Assembly: GCF_003337315.1 (NCBI RefSeq)
Contig: NZ_QPJV01000008.1
Coordinates: 55,950-119,949 of the forward strand
From: Vagococcus fluvialis
GTDB lineage: Bacteria > Bacillota > Bacilli > Lactobacillales > Vagococcaceae
Direction: 5' to 3'
Length of the DNA: 64,000 nucleotides
Of the stretch, positions 35,342 through 45,535 are shown piece after piece. Positions within the stretch are counted from its first letter, which is position 1; every line of letters begins with the position of its first letter. Both the position numbers and the translations under genes were made by a program. The notes under the pieces were generated by a model. It saw only the letters and a list, made by a program, of their open reading frames with translations. It made no database searches and had not been told where the DNA came from.

Positions 35342-36295
35342 TTTATTCACATAATCTGCTACTAAATCTTGGATTTCTTTATAGATTTCAGCAACTTCAT
35401 CTAAGTTACTTGCATTGGCACCACTTGCTAAAGGATGCCCTCCGCCATGATGACGTTTGGCAATTGTATTAATAATTGGGCCTTTCGAACGTAATCTTAC
35501 ACGGTAAAAGCCTTCAGGTTGAGCAACAAAAATCCCCCAAGCTTTCATCCCTTTCACTTTTCCAGGAATTGGAATAATCGCTGGTGTTTCTGAATCTACC
35601 ACACCAAAACGGTCCAACACTTCTTGAGACAGTAAAACCATTCCCGCACCGTTTTCATCAACTACAACATTTTCCATAACATAACCTGATAATCGTAAGA
35701 CATTTTCTGGCATCTCTGTCATTTCACGGTTTAATTCGGCTACATCAAAATCAAATTCTCTTAATTTACTCGCAACATAAAGAGTGTGACTTGTTGTTGC
35801 TGGGTATTTAAAACGCCCAGTGTCCCCAATAATTCCAGCATATAAAAGACGAGCTGCTTCTGTTGTCATGACTAGTTCTTTATCAAATTCAGCATAAAAA
35901 TCATAAATCACTTCACTCGCACTACTAGCCTCTGTATTAACCCATGATAAATCCCCGTATGGCTCGTCATCTGGATGGTGATCCATTTTAATTAGTAAAT
36001 CACCTAATTTGTACTGCTCTCCACTTATACGAGGTTCATTAGCTGTATCAGTTGCAATCACTAAAGCTCCCTCATACATTTCATCAGTGACTTCATCCAT
36101 TTCAATTAAATAAGATAATTGATTGACATCTCCACCAACTACATATATTTCTTTTTCTGGAAATGATGCTTTTAAGATTTCAGCAAGTCCCCCTTGAGAA
36201 CCAAGTGCATCCATATCTGGGCTTTGATGACGATGAATCATTATTCTAGGATATTTTTTTATTGTCTCTAGAATTTCTTTTGTTATACCACTCAT
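35339..36295 (-). CDS. nrnA: DHH/DHHA1 phosphoesterase NrnA (nanoRNase / pAp phosphatase)
   Basis: Degrades 2-5 nt RNAs and removes the 3'-phosphate of pAp in the cytoplasm. The 318-residue protein shows the DHH-family motifs: MIHRHQSPDMDALGS near the N-terminus, ALVIATDTAN, KMDHHPDD (the DHH box) and the DHHA1 substrate motif GGGHPLASGA near the C-terminus. Start 36295 has AGGAGG nine bases upstream; the longer frame overlaps the previous gene. It follows the DRTGG/CBS gene as nrnA follows ytoI in Bacillus. Confidence 0.93.
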   Translation of the reverse strand: MSGITKEILETIKKYPRIMIHRHQSPDMDALGSQGGLAEILKASFPEKEIYVVGGDVNQLSYLIEMDEVTDEMYEGALVIATDTANEPRISGEQYKLGDLLIKMDHHPDDEPYGDLSWVNTEASSASEVIYDFYAEFDKELVMTTEAARLLYAGIIGDTGRFKYPATTSHTLYVASKLREFDFDVAELNREMTEMPENVLRLSGYVMENVVVDENGAGMVLLSQEVLDRFGVVDSETPAIIPIPGKVKGMKAWGIFVAQPEGFYRVRLRSKGPIINTIAKRHHGGGHPLASGANASNLDEVAEIYKEIQDLVADYVNK

Positions 36296-36309
36296 TAACT
36301 TACTTCCTC

Positions 36310-37635
36310 CTAAGCTTGCTCCATTAACTGACAAACAGTCATCGCCTTAGCCACAACTACATTATCAATAAAGACTTCAATATCTATTTTAGCAGAACGT
36401 CTGCCTACTTCAATGATTCGTGACTTGAACTCAATTTCACTATCAATTTGAATTAATTTAAAATAATACAAACTCATTTGCTCAATCACTGAATTGTAGT
36501 GATATTTTACAGTCAAAGTTCTTTGAGCTACTTTTGAAATAACTTGGTTTAAAACACCAAAAGAAACTGTCCCCATATTATTAACCATTTGAGGTGTGAC
36601 AACAAATGAAAATTCTGGCAAACCATCTTCACCTTTTCCTTCTTTTTCAATCACTTCATCTGTAATTAAATCTGATAAAGTATTTGAAACTTGAGGTTGT
36701 CTTTGAGCTAATTGCATAGCTTTCATCACATCTCTTCTTGAAACAATTCCAATTAAAGTTAAATCATCCTCGACAACTGGAACAATCTCTAAACCATCCC
36801 AAATCATCTGATGCCCAATACTTGCCACACTCATGTGTTGTTTAGCTTTTCTAGGGTCTTTAGTCATTAATTTTTCAATTGGTTGAGTTAACGCTTTATT
36901 AACCACATCTTTTGAAGTGATAATTCCCATTAAACGATTTGTTTTATTAATAACTGGAAAACGTGAAAAGCCACTTATTTCTGTTAATTTTTGATAATCT
37001 TCCACTGTATCTTTTACATTCAAGTAATAGGTTTTTTCAAAAGGTGTTTCAATATCCTTAACCGTCATAATATCTTTTTTAATCATTTGGTCACTAATGG
37101 CACGGTTAATGGTTGTCGCAACAGTAAAGGTGTCATAAGTTGTTCTAATAATCGGCATCTCTACTTCATCTGCTAAAGATAAAATATCTTCAGAGACATC
37201 AAAACCACCTGTTAATAGAACTGCTGCTCCATTCTCAAGAGCTAGGCGTTGAACCCCAGTCCTATCTCCGACAATCATTAAAGAACCTGATGTAATGTAG
37301 CGCAACATATTTTCTTCTGTCATAGCACCAATAATGAATTTTTTAAGAACTTTATCTAATCCTTTTCGGCCTGCTAAAATATCACCTTCAATAATTTTAG
37401 AGACTTCTCCAAAGGTGAGTCTTTCAATATTTTCTTTCACTTTTTTCTCAATTCTAATAGTTCCAACACGTTGAATCGTTGAAACTAAACCAATATTTTC
37501 AGCTTCTTTTATTGCTCGATAAGCAGTCCCTTCACTAACTGAAAGAGCTTTGGCAATTCCTCGAACAGAAATCTTTTCACCTACTGGTAGTGTTTCTATG
37601 TATTCAAGAATTTGATCATGTTTTGTAACTGCCAT
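36310..37635 (-). CDS. DRTGG-CBS-hotdog regulatory protein (YtoI-like)
   Basis: A 441-residue four-domain protein: a winged helix (residues 1-65, VRGIAKALSVSEGTAYRAIKEAE), a DRTGG domain (about 75-185), two CBS repeats (about 195-310, adenine-nucleotide sensing) and a hot-dog fold (from about 330). This is the layout of Bacillus YtoI, whose job is not settled. Start 37635 follows AGGTGA at 6 bases; a GTG three codons earlier lies in that site. In one transcript with nrnA (14-base gap), suggesting a link to nucleotide or RNA-fragment turnover. Confidence 0.88.
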   Translation of the reverse strand: MAVTKHDQILEYIETLPVGEKISVRGIAKALSVSEGTAYRAIKEAENIGLVSTIQRVGTIRIEKKVKENIERLTFGEVSKIIEGDILAGRKGLDKVLKKFIIGAMTEENMLRYITSGSLMIVGDRTGVQRLALENGAAVLLTGGFDVSEDILSLADEVEMPIIRTTYDTFTVATTINRAISDQMIKKDIMTVKDIETPFEKTYYLNVKDTVEDYQKLTEISGFSRFPVINKTNRLMGIITSKDVVNKALTQPIEKLMTKDPRKAKQHMSVASIGHQMIWDGLEIVPVVEDDLTLIGIVSRRDVMKAMQLAQRQPQVSNTLSDLITDEVIEKEGKGEDGLPEFSFVVTPQMVNNMGTVSFGVLNQVISKVAQRTLTVKYHYNSVIEQMSLYYFKLIQIDSEIEFKSRIIEVGRRSAKIDIEVFIDNVVVAKAMTVCQLMEQA

Positions 37636-37821
37636 TGTTTTCACCTAATTCTTTCTTCTTTATCTTGCTATAGTTTGAACACACTGTTTCAATCCACGAA
37701 GTATTAACTAATTAACATTCTATCATGATTTTGCCTTAAAATAAATTCACACGATTATAACAGTTCTTTTAATGACTAAAATAGATAAAAAACTTTATTT
37801 TTATCACAAGTTTGACAATAA

Positions 37822-37852
37822 AAAAAACTGAAAGAATTCCCTTCAGTTTTTA
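37822..37852 (-). terminator. Terminator after the MFS gene
   Basis: AAAACTGAA...TTCAGTTTT hairpin just past the MFS stop, with an A/T tract. Confidence 0.8.
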
Positions 37853-37861
37853 AGTATGCCA

Positions 37862-39274
37862 TTATTTTTCTCTTTTATAAAAACGCCAAGCTGTCATCAC
37901 TGTTGCAAGTAAACAAATACTAAATGATAAGATATAAGTAATGTGCATTCCGTAAACAAACACATCTGGTCTGCCTTCTATAAAACCAACTACTCGCTCG
38001 CCCATTTTGAAACTCATAGATTGATACAAAATAGTTGTTGAAATCGAAATACCGACTACCATACCGAAATTTCTTGCTAAAGCATTCATACTTCCAGCCA
38101 CACCGTATTCTGTTTTAGGTACACTGGACATAATAATCGTATTGTTTGGCGCTTGGAACATCGCGTTTCCAGCACCTACTAAAGACATAATAAGTAAGAA
38201 TAAAATAATTGGAGACCCCTCACCTAAAATTAAATAACCTATTTGACCAGTTGTTAATAAGATTAACCCAATCAGAGTTATTAAATAAGGACCCTTTTTA
38301 TCTGTCAGATAACCACTTAAAGGAGCTCCTACTACCATAACAAGTGGGAAAACCATCATTAATAAACCCGCAATATTAGCTTCAAGTCCTAAAACATTTT
38401 GCAGATAAAAGGGATTAACCACATTCGCAAAAAAGTTAGTTACAAAGATCATTGTTGCAGTTAGTAAACTAACAGTAAACGTCTTATTACTAAATAAGCT
38501 AAAATGGACTAATGGTTTCTCATGAGTCGTTTCATATCTATAAAAGACATATAAAGAAATTAAAGAAACTATAATCATGCCCCAGATAATTGGTTCACGA
38601 AAACCAATTTCTTGCCCCACAAACACGCCACCAAAGAATAACAGAATAAACAATGCAAATAAAATAAAGCCTACAAAGTCAATACTCTCACCAGACTTAA
38701 TTTCTTGTTTTGGCAGGAAGTACCAGCCAAATAGTAACGTAATAATACCAACAGGAACATTAATCCAAAAAATATACGACCAACCAAAATGGGAAAGAAT
38801 TACTCCCCCAATACCAGGACCTGCAATAGCACCTAAAGAAACAAAAGAGCCAATTAATCCTAAAGCACGACCACGTTCTTCAATAGGAAATATTTCAGTA
38901 ATTATTCCATTACTTGTAGCCATGGTCATACTAGCACCAATTGCTTGAACCACACGAGAGACAAGTAAAAGAGGCAAACTCCCTGGAATACCACAAAGAA
39001 ACGAGCCAATAATGAAAACAATTGTCCCAATTTTAAAGACTTTTATTTTTCCAATACTATCTCCAACTTTTCCAAAAAACAGTAAGAACACACAAATTGC
39101 CATTAAATAAATGGAAACAATCCACTCGGATAAGTTCATTGCAACACCTAAATCTTCTGAAATAACAGGTAAAGCAATATTAACAATACTACCATCTAAG
39201 GTAGACATAAAAGTAAATAAACCAACAGCAGCTAAACTGAACCATCGGTATTTCAATGTTTTTTCTTGATTCAT
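37862..39274 (-). CDS. MFS drug:H+ antiporter, DHA2 (EmrB/QacA) type
   Basis: A 470-residue transporter with about 14 membrane helices. DHA2 motifs are visible: LDGSIVNIALPVISEDLG in the first helix, FGKVGDSIGKIKVF (motif A), LLLVSRVVQAIGASM (motif B) and GPGIGGVILSHFGWSYIFWINVP (motif C region, in outline). Such pumps export drugs, dyes or bile salts; the substrate is not inferable. TAAGGAGAAAG precedes the start. There is no regulator next to it. Confidence 0.9.
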   Translation of the reverse strand: MNQEKTLKYRWFSLAAVGLFTFMSTLDGSIVNIALPVISEDLGVAMNLSEWIVSIYLMAICVFLLFFGKVGDSIGKIKVFKIGTIVFIIGSFLCGIPGSLPLLLVSRVVQAIGASMTMATSNGIITEIFPIEERGRALGLIGSFVSLGAIAGPGIGGVILSHFGWSYIFWINVPVGIITLLFGWYFLPKQEIKSGESIDFVGFILFALFILLFFGGVFVGQEIGFREPIIWGMIIVSLISLYVFYRYETTHEKPLVHFSLFSNKTFTVSLLTATMIFVTNFFANVVNPFYLQNVLGLEANIAGLLMMVFPLVMVVGAPLSGYLTDKKGPYLITLIGLILLTTGQIGYLILGEGSPIILFLLIMSLVGAGNAMFQAPNNTIIMSSVPKTEYGVAGSMNALARNFGMVVGISISTTILYQSMSFKMGERVVGFIEGRPDVFVYGMHITYILSFSICLLATVMTAWRFYKREK

Positions 39275-39302
39275 TTTATACTTTCTCCTTATTTACAAAA
39301 TA

Positions 39303-39335
39303 AATGTAGGTCAGCTTTGATGCGCCAACCTACAA
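39303..39335 (-). terminator. Terminator after rnjB
   Basis: TGTAGGT / ACCTACA arms with inner GC pairs and a T-rich tail on the minus strand, 13 bases past the rnjB stop. Confidence 0.75.
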
Positions 39336-39347
39336 ATAAATATATTA

Positions 39348-41021
39348 CTATTTTCTTTTTTGACTAGATTCCATGATAACAGGTAAAATCACTGGTCTTC
39401 TTTTCGTTTGATCGTATAGATAACGACTTAGTTGTTCTCTAATTTCTTGTTTTAAAACGCCCCAATCGAAATCTTGTTTCTCTAGATTTTCTAAGACAAC
39501 AGTTTCAACAATATTAGCACTTTCAGTCATTAAATCTGTGCTTGTTTTCATGTAAACAAAACCTTTTGATGTAATTCTTGGTTTTGAAATGATTTTTTTA
39601 GCACGACGATTAATCGTTACAACAGCGATAAAAATACCATCTTGAGATAATATTTTACGATCTCTTAAAACAATATTTCCAACATCTCCTACACCTAATC
39701 CATCGATTAAAATGTTTTCAGCATCTGTTGTACCAGTCATACGTAAGCGTCCTTTTTCAAACTCTAAAATATCCCCACGACCTGTAATAAAGATATCTTG
39801 GTAACTCATTCCAACTTCATGAGCTAAATCGGCATGGGCTGCTAATAAACGATATTCACCTTGAACAGGAATAAAGTACTTAGGTTTCATTAAGTTAAGC
39901 ATTAATTTAAGATCATTTTGATTACCATGACCTGATACGTAAAGATTATCGGAAATAGTCTTAACTGTTCCACCTGCACGGTAAATCATGTCTTCAGTTT
40001 TAGCCATTGTTGTTTCGATTGAAATAGAAGGAGTTGTTGTGATATAGATTAAATCTCCTTCTTCAATATTAATGGTTTTATGACGACGACTTGCCATTTT
40101 TTGTAGAGATTGTAACGGCTCACCCATACGTCCTGTTTCTAAAATAATAATTTGATCTGGACGTTTGTTCTTCATTTCTTTTTCAGTAATTAATAACTCT
40201 TCATTTGGTAATGTTAATTTACCTAAACGAATAGCTGTTTTAACGATTTGTTCAGCGTCTTTTCCTGTTAGAACAACAAAGCGCTCTGCTTTGTCTGCTG
40301 CATCAAAAATTTGTTGAACACGTTGGATATTACTTGCCACACTAGCAACAATAATACGTCCATCCCAGTAGCGAATAGTATCATATACTTCTTCTGCCAC
40401 TTGGTTTTCTGAAGCGATTAATGATGAATTTTCAGCGTTACTTGAATCACTTAATAAAGCAAAGACACCGTCTTTTCCAATTTCAGCTAAACGAGCAAAA
40501 TCTGTTGCATAAGGAGCTGATGCACTTTGATCAAATTTAAAATCTCCTGTATAAACAATATTACCTTCTGCTGTTTTAATTGAAATTCCGATTGAATCTG
40601 GGATTGTGTGTGTTGTTCTAAAGAAACTAATCACAGCACTTCCAAAATCAATTTCAGTGAACTCATCTACTACATGAAATTCATTGAAATCTTTCGTATT
40701 AGCATAATTTTTTACATTAATTTTTGCTAATTCAGTTGTTAGCTCTGTACCAAATACTGGAACTGATACGTTCTCTAGTAAATAAGGTAGCGCTCCAATT
40801 GCATCAGCATGTCCATGACTTAAGAATACTCCAGCAATTTTATCTTTATTTTCTAAAAGATATGAGAAATCTGGAATAACCATATCAATTCCTAATTGCT
40901 CATTTTCTGGGTATTTTAAACCACAGTCTAATACAAAGATTTCCTTCTCTAGTTCTACAACGTAGATACTTTTTCCATTTTCTCTAACGCCACCTAGAGG
41001 GACTATTTTTATTTGACTCAC
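39348..41021 (-). CDS. rnjB: Ribonuclease J2
   Basis: Metallo-beta-lactamase/beta-CASP protein that pairs with RNase J1 in mRNA decay and rRNA processing. The 557-residue product has FLSHGHADAIGALPYLL near residue 72, where active J1 reads HGHEDHIGG; two metal ligands are replaced, as known for J2 of Lactobacillales, so its own nuclease activity should be weak. VSGHGNQNDLKLM and PVQGEYRLL, in the CASP part, are retained. I start at the GTG at 41021 (VSQIKIVPLGG), 5-6 bases after GAGGTGG; a GTG three codons upstream lies within that site. Third gene after asd-dapA. Confidence 0.9.
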   Translation of the reverse strand: MSQIKIVPLGGVRENGKSIYVVELEKEIFVLDCGLKYPENEQLGIDMVIPDFSYLLENKDKIAGVFLSHGHADAIGALPYLLENVSVPVFGTELTTELAKINVKNYANTKDFNEFHVVDEFTEIDFGSAVISFFRTTHTIPDSIGISIKTAEGNIVYTGDFKFDQSASAPYATDFARLAEIGKDGVFALLSDSSNAENSSLIASENQVAEEVYDTIRYWDGRIIVASVASNIQRVQQIFDAADKAERFVVLTGKDAEQIVKTAIRLGKLTLPNEELLITEKEMKNKRPDQIIILETGRMGEPLQSLQKMASRRHKTINIEEGDLIYITTTPSISIETTMAKTEDMIYRAGGTVKTISDNLYVSGHGNQNDLKLMLNLMKPKYFIPVQGEYRLLAAHADLAHEVGMSYQDIFITGRGDILEFEKGRLRMTGTTDAENILIDGLGVGDVGNIVLRDRKILSQDGIFIAVVTINRRAKKIISKPRITSKGFVYMKTSTDLMTESANIVETVVLENLEKQDFDWGVLKQEIREQLSRYLYDQTKRRPVILPVIMESSQKRK

Positions 41022-41034
41022 TCTTTCCACCTCT

Positions 41035-41925
41035 TTATTTTTTTACGACTTGATTGATTTCAGTCATTATTCTTACTATTTCTTCAGTATTACATGAAAC
41101 AAGAGGTAATCTTGGCTCGCCTACATCTAATCCCCATTCATTGTAAATAGCTTTTACTGGGGCAGGTGATGGCGCTGAGAAGACAGCATCAAACACTGGA
41201 TTTAATTCCTGATGAATAGTTGCTGCTTCTTCAATTTCTTTGTTTTCTAAAGCTTGATACATCTCATACATTTTGTCTCCTACAATATGAGAAGACACAG
41301 ATATAATCCCTGCTCCACCAATTAATTTACATGGTAAAGCTAGATGATCTTCTCCTGAATAAACAAGAAAATCATCTGAGACATTTTTGACAATTTGCGT
41401 GAAAGCTTCTAACCCTTGACACTCTTTTGTTCCAATAATATTTGGTAATTTCTCTAATCTTAAAGTTGTTTCAACACTCATATTAACACCTGTTCTACCT
41501 GGCACATTATATAAAATAATTGGTAAGTCACTTGCCTCAGACAATGCTTTAAAATGTTGATATAAACCTTCTTGACTAGGTTTATTATAGAAAGGTACGA
41601 CACATAGTCCTGCTGCTACTCCTTCTAATTGGGCAACTTTTTTAATAAAAGAAATGGAAGCTCTTGTATCGTTACTTCCAACACCACAAATAACAGGCAC
41701 TCGCCCAGCAACTACGCGAATCGTTTCCTTGTATAAGTCTATTTTTTCTTCTTCAGATAAGGTGGGAGATTCACCGGTTGTCCCACCAACCACAATACCT
41801 TCTGTATGATGCTCTAATAAATAATTTACCACATCAGATACTTTTTCCATAGCTAAAGCACCTTTTTTATCAAAAGGAGTAATCATAGCTGTTAAAATAC
41901 TTGCTTGATTTATTTTTTTAGTCAT
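41035..41925 (-). CDS. dapA: 4-hydroxy-tetrahydrodipicolinate synthase
   Basis: Condenses pyruvate with aspartate semialdehyde, the first committed step to diaminopimelate and lysine. The 296-residue aldolase has GGTTGESPTLSEEEK, the catalytic Tyr in LPIILYNVPGRTG and the Schiff-base Lys in IIGTKECQG near residue 163. It directly follows asd (11-base gap), which supplies its substrate. No other dap genes are in the window. Confidence 0.96.
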   Translation of the reverse strand: MTKKINQASILTAMITPFDKKGALAMEKVSDVVNYLLEHHTEGIVVGGTTGESPTLSEEEKIDLYKETIRVVAGRVPVICGVGSNDTRASISFIKKVAQLEGVAAGLCVVPFYNKPSQEGLYQHFKALSEASDLPIILYNVPGRTGVNMSVETTLRLEKLPNIIGTKECQGLEAFTQIVKNVSDDFLVYSGEDHLALPCKLIGGAGIISVSSHIVGDKMYEMYQALENKEIEEAATIHQELNPVFDAVFSAPSPAPVKAIYNEWGLDVGEPRLPLVSCNTEEIVRIMTEINQVVKK

Positions 41926-41936
41926 CTCTATCTCTC

Positions 41937-42989
41937 CTATCTAGATACTTTCACTAAATTCATTTCATGGAGTTTCTCAGCAATCTGAACTGAATTCCAT
42001 GCTGCTCCTTTTAGTAAATTATCTGAGACGACCCACATATGAAATCCAGTAGACACATCTAAATCACGACGAATACGCCCAACAAAGACTTCCTTTTTGC
42101 CTACTGCTGTTAAGGGTTGAGGATAAAGCTGTTCCTTTGGATTATCTTCTAATACAATACCATGAGACGTTTTTAAAATCTCTTGAATATCAGATACTTT
42201 CACACCTTCTTTTTCAAGCTCAATATAAATAGATTCTGAGTGACCTGACATCACAGGAACACGAACACATGTAGCACTGACACTCATACTTTCATCTGAC
42301 ATGATTTTTTTAGTTTCATTAATCATTTTCCACTCTTCTTGTGTGTAACCATCTTCACCAAAAACATCAATTTGAGGTAAGGCATTAAAAGCTAGTGGAT
42401 AATGTTTTTTATCCCCTGAACAAGGTAAAATATTAGCTTCGATTTCTTCTTTACCTGCTAACATATCTGTTGCTTGTTGTTTTAATTCATTAATCGCTGA
42501 AACACCAGCACCACTAACAGCTTGATAGGTTGATACAATGATGCGATTTAAACCGTAAGCTTGCCTTAATGGCTCTAAAGCCACCATCATTTGAATAGTT
42601 GAACAATTTGGATTAGCAATAATGCCTTTATGGTCATTTAAATGATGAGGGTTTACTTCTGGAACTACTAAAGGTACTTCCTCATCCATTCGAAAAGCAC
42701 TTGTATTATCAATAACCACACAGCCTCGTTTTACAGCCTCTGGAGCGAACTCTTGAGATATAGACCCTCCAGCACTAAATAAAGCGATGTCAGTGCCTAA
42801 AAACGCCTCAGACGTCAATTCCTCAATGATGTACGTCTCTTCTTTGAAAGTTATCTCTTTTCCAGCAGAGCGCTTTGATGCTAAAAATTTAATCCCTTTT
42901 ATTGGCAGAGTACTAGACTCTAACATTTCTTTCATTTTAGTCCCCACTGCTCCCGTAGCACCGACAACTGCAACTGTATATCCCGACAT
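41937..42989 (-). CDS. asd: Aspartate-semialdehyde dehydrogenase
   Basis: Reduces aspartyl phosphate to aspartate semialdehyde with NADPH, the branch point for lysine, threonine and methionine. The 350-residue protein shows the nucleotide motif [12 protein letters not shown], the active-site Cys in [10 protein letters not shown] near residue 130 and the His region [11 protein letters not shown]. Start 42989 follows GGAGG; an ATG five codons upstream lies in the site. First gene of asd-dapA-rnjB. No lysine riboswitch was recognised in the 150 bases upstream. Confidence 0.95.
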   Translation of the reverse strand: MSGYTVAVVGATGAVGTKMKEMLESSTLPIKGIKFLASKRSAGKEITFKEETYIIEELTSEAFLGTDIALFSAGGSISQEFAPEAVKRGCVVIDNTSAFRMDEEVPLVVPEVNPHHLNDHKGIIANPNCSTIQMMVALEPLRQAYGLNRIIVSTYQAVSGAGVSAINELKQQATDMLAGKEEIEANILPCSGDKKHYPLAFNALPQIDVFGEDGYTQEEWKMINETKKIMSDESMSVSATCVRVPVMSGHSESIYIELEKEGVKVSDIQEILKTSHGIVLEDNPKEQLYPQPLTAVGKKEVFVGRIRRDLDVSTGFHMWVVSDNLLKGAAWNSVQIAEKLHEMNLVKVSR

Positions 42990-43107
42990 ATAACATTCCT
43001 CCATTTTTACACAATTTCCCGATTATACTTAAGTTTTATTTTAGCACAAAAAAAGGTGTTGTAACAGAAATGTTCAGCTTCTGAAATACCCTTTTCTGTG
43101 TAAATAA

Positions 43108-43140
43108 AGGACTGTGACTTATTTCAGTCACAATCCTCTT
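43108..43140 (-). terminator. Terminator after the ECF S-component gene
   Basis: AGGACTGTGAC / GTCACAATCCT stem (one mismatch), TGTGAC-core family, T-rich on the minus side. A weaker GTAACAGAA...TTCTG dyad lies at 43050-43090. Confidence 0.75.
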
Positions 43141-43149
43141 AAACACAAA

Positions 43150-43638
43150 CTATTTTATTAAATCCATACGGTCTAAAACTTTCACTAAAAGCATAGACAC
43201 AACCATTCCAAAAGCATTTTGAATAATATTACCAATGATTGACGCAACTCCTGCTACATTCCCATAAAGAAAACTTGTTGCAAAGAAATAACCCACAACC
43301 ATAAATATAGATGCCACAACTAAAAATAGAATTCTAGTTTTAGTATCTTTACTACCTGACCATTTTCCAGCAAGATAGCCCTGCCCACCGTGAATAACGA
43401 CTGAAAAAATAATCCACTGCGGATAACCTAATAATAAATCAAGCATTCCACCACTAATTCCTCCAACAATCATACCTGCTGGGCCACCTAAAAGCATAGC
43501 AGTAGTATAAATGCCGACTTCCAATAGATTCACGTAGCCTTTAGTCATTGGAACAGGAAATATAAAAGTCAAAGCTAAAACAGTTGTTAGTGCCGTTAAC
43601 ATAGCTAGTAAAGCAAATTTATCTTTAACAATCTTCAT
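43150..43638 (-). CDS. ECF transporter S component, substrate unassigned
   Basis: A 162-residue, five- or six-helix substrate-binding membrane protein of the energy-coupling-factor vitamin transporters. The N-terminal basic start followed by LTALTTVLALTF, GYVNLLEVGIYTTAMLLGGPAG and GGISGGMLDLLLGYPQ is typical of the thiamine-precursor/pyridoxine-type S components. It would share the EcfA-T module encoded elsewhere. GGGGGA precedes the ATG. No riboswitch was recognised upstream, so the vitamin cannot be deduced. Confidence 0.8.
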   Translation of the reverse strand: MKIVKDKFALLAMLTALTTVLALTFIFPVPMTKGYVNLLEVGIYTTAMLLGGPAGMIVGGISGGMLDLLLGYPQWIIFSVVIHGGQGYLAGKWSGSKDTKTRILFLVVASIFMVVGYFFATSFLYGNVAGVASIIGNIIQNAFGMVVSMLLVKVLDRMDLIK

Positions 43639-43710
43639 AAAAAATCCCCCAAAATTATTGCGTTATCTTATCTTACCTTAAAATAAAGTGATTATACATA
43701 GAAAAATAAA

Positions 43711-43767
43711 AAAGGTTGTAATAAAAATAGAATTTTTCAAAACTACTTTCATTACACACCTTTATTT
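43711..43767 (-). terminator. Probable terminator after the ABC exporter
   Basis: AAAGGT.GTAAT pairs with ATTAC.CACCTTT around a long A/T-rich interior; T-rich on the minus strand. Confidence 0.55.
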
Positions 43768-43775
43768 AAAATGAC

Positions 43776-45491
43776 TTAATCTCTAAACTGAGCATCATAC
43801 AAACGTTTATAAGCACCAGCTTGAGCCATTAACTCCTCATGAGTCCCATCCTCAGCAATGCCCTCTTCGTTAACTACAATAATACGTGTTGCTTGTTTAA
43901 TGGTAGCTAAACGGTGGGCAATCATTAAAGTAGTTCTACCCTCAGATAATGACATTAATGATTCTTGAATTACATTTTCAGTCTCCGTATCAAGAGCTGA
44001 TGTAGCCTCATCTAAAATAAGAATTGGCGGATTTTTAAGGAACATACGAGCGATAGCCACACGTTGCTTTTGACCACCAGATAATTTCACACCACGTTCA
44101 CCAATGACTGTATCTAGTCCTTCTGGCATATTATTAATCACTTGATTTAAATGAGCTAATTTTACCGCAACTTCAATATCTTCCTCACTAGCTCCTAATT
44201 TACCATAAGCAATATTTTCTCTAATTGTACCTGGGAATAAAAAGACATCTTGTTGAACAATTCCAATTTGTTTTCTTAAAGAATTCATGGTTAAATCTTG
44301 GATATTCATACCATCAACTGTAATCTCACCAGACTCAATCTCATAAAAACGAGGTAGTAAATGACAAAGGGTTGTTTTCCCAGCACCACTTGGCCCAACA
44401 AAAGCAACGGTCTCACCTTGATTAATAGTTAAAGACAACTGATCTAACACCTTTGTTCCATCACTATAAGAAAAATCAACATTATTATAAGTAATATCAC
44501 CTTTTAGAGCAGGGACATCAATAGCATTCTCTGAATTTTGGATACTTGGTGTTTTATCTAGTTCATCTGTTAATCGTCTGAAACCAGCAAAACCTTTCGG
44601 ATAACTTTCTAACATCGTATTAATTTTTTCAATTGGACGAGCAAATACATTTGATAACAGAATAAAACCAACGAAGTTACCATTAGTAATGTCACCTTTG
44701 ATTGTATAGTATGAGCCAAATAAAAGAGCAAACAAACTAATCAAACGAATTAATAAATAGTTATATGAAGAACTTAGAGCCATTGTTTTATAAAAAGCCA
44801 ATTTAGATTGACGGTATAATTGATTTAACTTACCAAATCGTTTTTTTTCAAAGTCTTCATTGGCAAAAGCCTGAGTTACACGAATACCACTAACACTAGC
44901 TTCTATTCCTGCGTTAAACTCTCCTAAATTTTCATAAATTTGTGTGTTAACCTTTGTCATGCGTTTGTTAAAGTAAGCAAGAGCTACTGTAATAAAAGGT
45001 ACCATAATAGCTGTTGCAAGAGCTAACTGCGGATGAATATTAAACATTAAAAGAAAAGAACCTACTAAAGTCATAATCGTAATAAATACATCTTCTGGCC
45101 CATGATGAGCAAGTTCTGAAATTTCAAATAAATCTGTTGTTAATCGAGTCATTAATTTACCAGTCTTTTGATTGTCATAAAACTCAAAAGGCTGTTTTTG
45201 AAAATGAGCAAATAACTCATCTCTCATGTCTGTTTCAATATTGGCACCTAACTTATGACCAAAATAAACAACAATATATTGCAAGGCTGTATTCACCATA
45301 TAAAAGAATAAAAGCAAAATACTCACCATAAAAATTAATCTTAGATTTTCTTTAGGCATAATTTTATCAATCACCTGATTAACAATTACCGGAAAACTTA
45401 GCTCTAAAAGTGCGGCGATAACAGCACAAGTAAAATCTAATATAAATAAAGCCTTATAAGGCTTATAATATGCAAAAAAACGTTTTAACAA
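43776..45491 (-). CDS. ABC exporter, fused membrane and ATPase domains
   Basis: A 571-residue half-transporter of the MsbA/BmrA class, which works as a dimer to export lipids, drugs or peptides. Six helices span residues 1-310. The ATPase follows with Walker A GPSGAGKTT near 365, signature LSGGQKQRVAIARMF, Walker B ILILDEATSALD and the H-loop AHRLAT. The start is a TTG at 45491 seven bases after GGAGGG; no better ATG exists, since the nearby ATG reads into a stop. No partner half-transporter lies next to it, so a homodimer is expected. Confidence 0.9.
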   Translation of the reverse strand: MLKRFFAYYKPYKALFILDFTCAVIAALLELSFPVIVNQVIDKIMPKENLRLIFMVSILLLFFYMVNTALQYIVVYFGHKLGANIETDMRDELFAHFQKQPFEFYDNQKTGKLMTRLTTDLFEISELAHHGPEDVFITIMTLVGSFLLMFNIHPQLALATAIMVPFITVALAYFNKRMTKVNTQIYENLGEFNAGIEASVSGIRVTQAFANEDFEKKRFGKLNQLYRQSKLAFYKTMALSSSYNYLLIRLISLFALLFGSYYTIKGDITNGNFVGFILLSNVFARPIEKINTMLESYPKGFAGFRRLTDELDKTPSIQNSENAIDVPALKGDITYNNVDFSYSDGTKVLDQLSLTINQGETVAFVGPSGAGKTTLCHLLPRFYEIESGEITVDGMNIQDLTMNSLRKQIGIVQQDVFLFPGTIRENIAYGKLGASEEDIEVAVKLAHLNQVINNMPEGLDTVIGERGVKLSGGQKQRVAIARMFLKNPPILILDEATSALDTETENVIQESLMSLSEGRTTLMIAHRLATIKQATRIIVVNEEGIAEDGTHEELMAQAGAYKRLYDAQFRD

Positions 45492-45535
45492 CCCATTCCC
45501 TCCAAATATAACTATAAAAATATGATACTAGTTTT

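Noticed and set aside
42990..43140. Lysine riboswitch before asd-dapA
   Set aside because: The leader is short and A/T-rich with only weak hairpins; none of the conserved lysine-element segments is seen.
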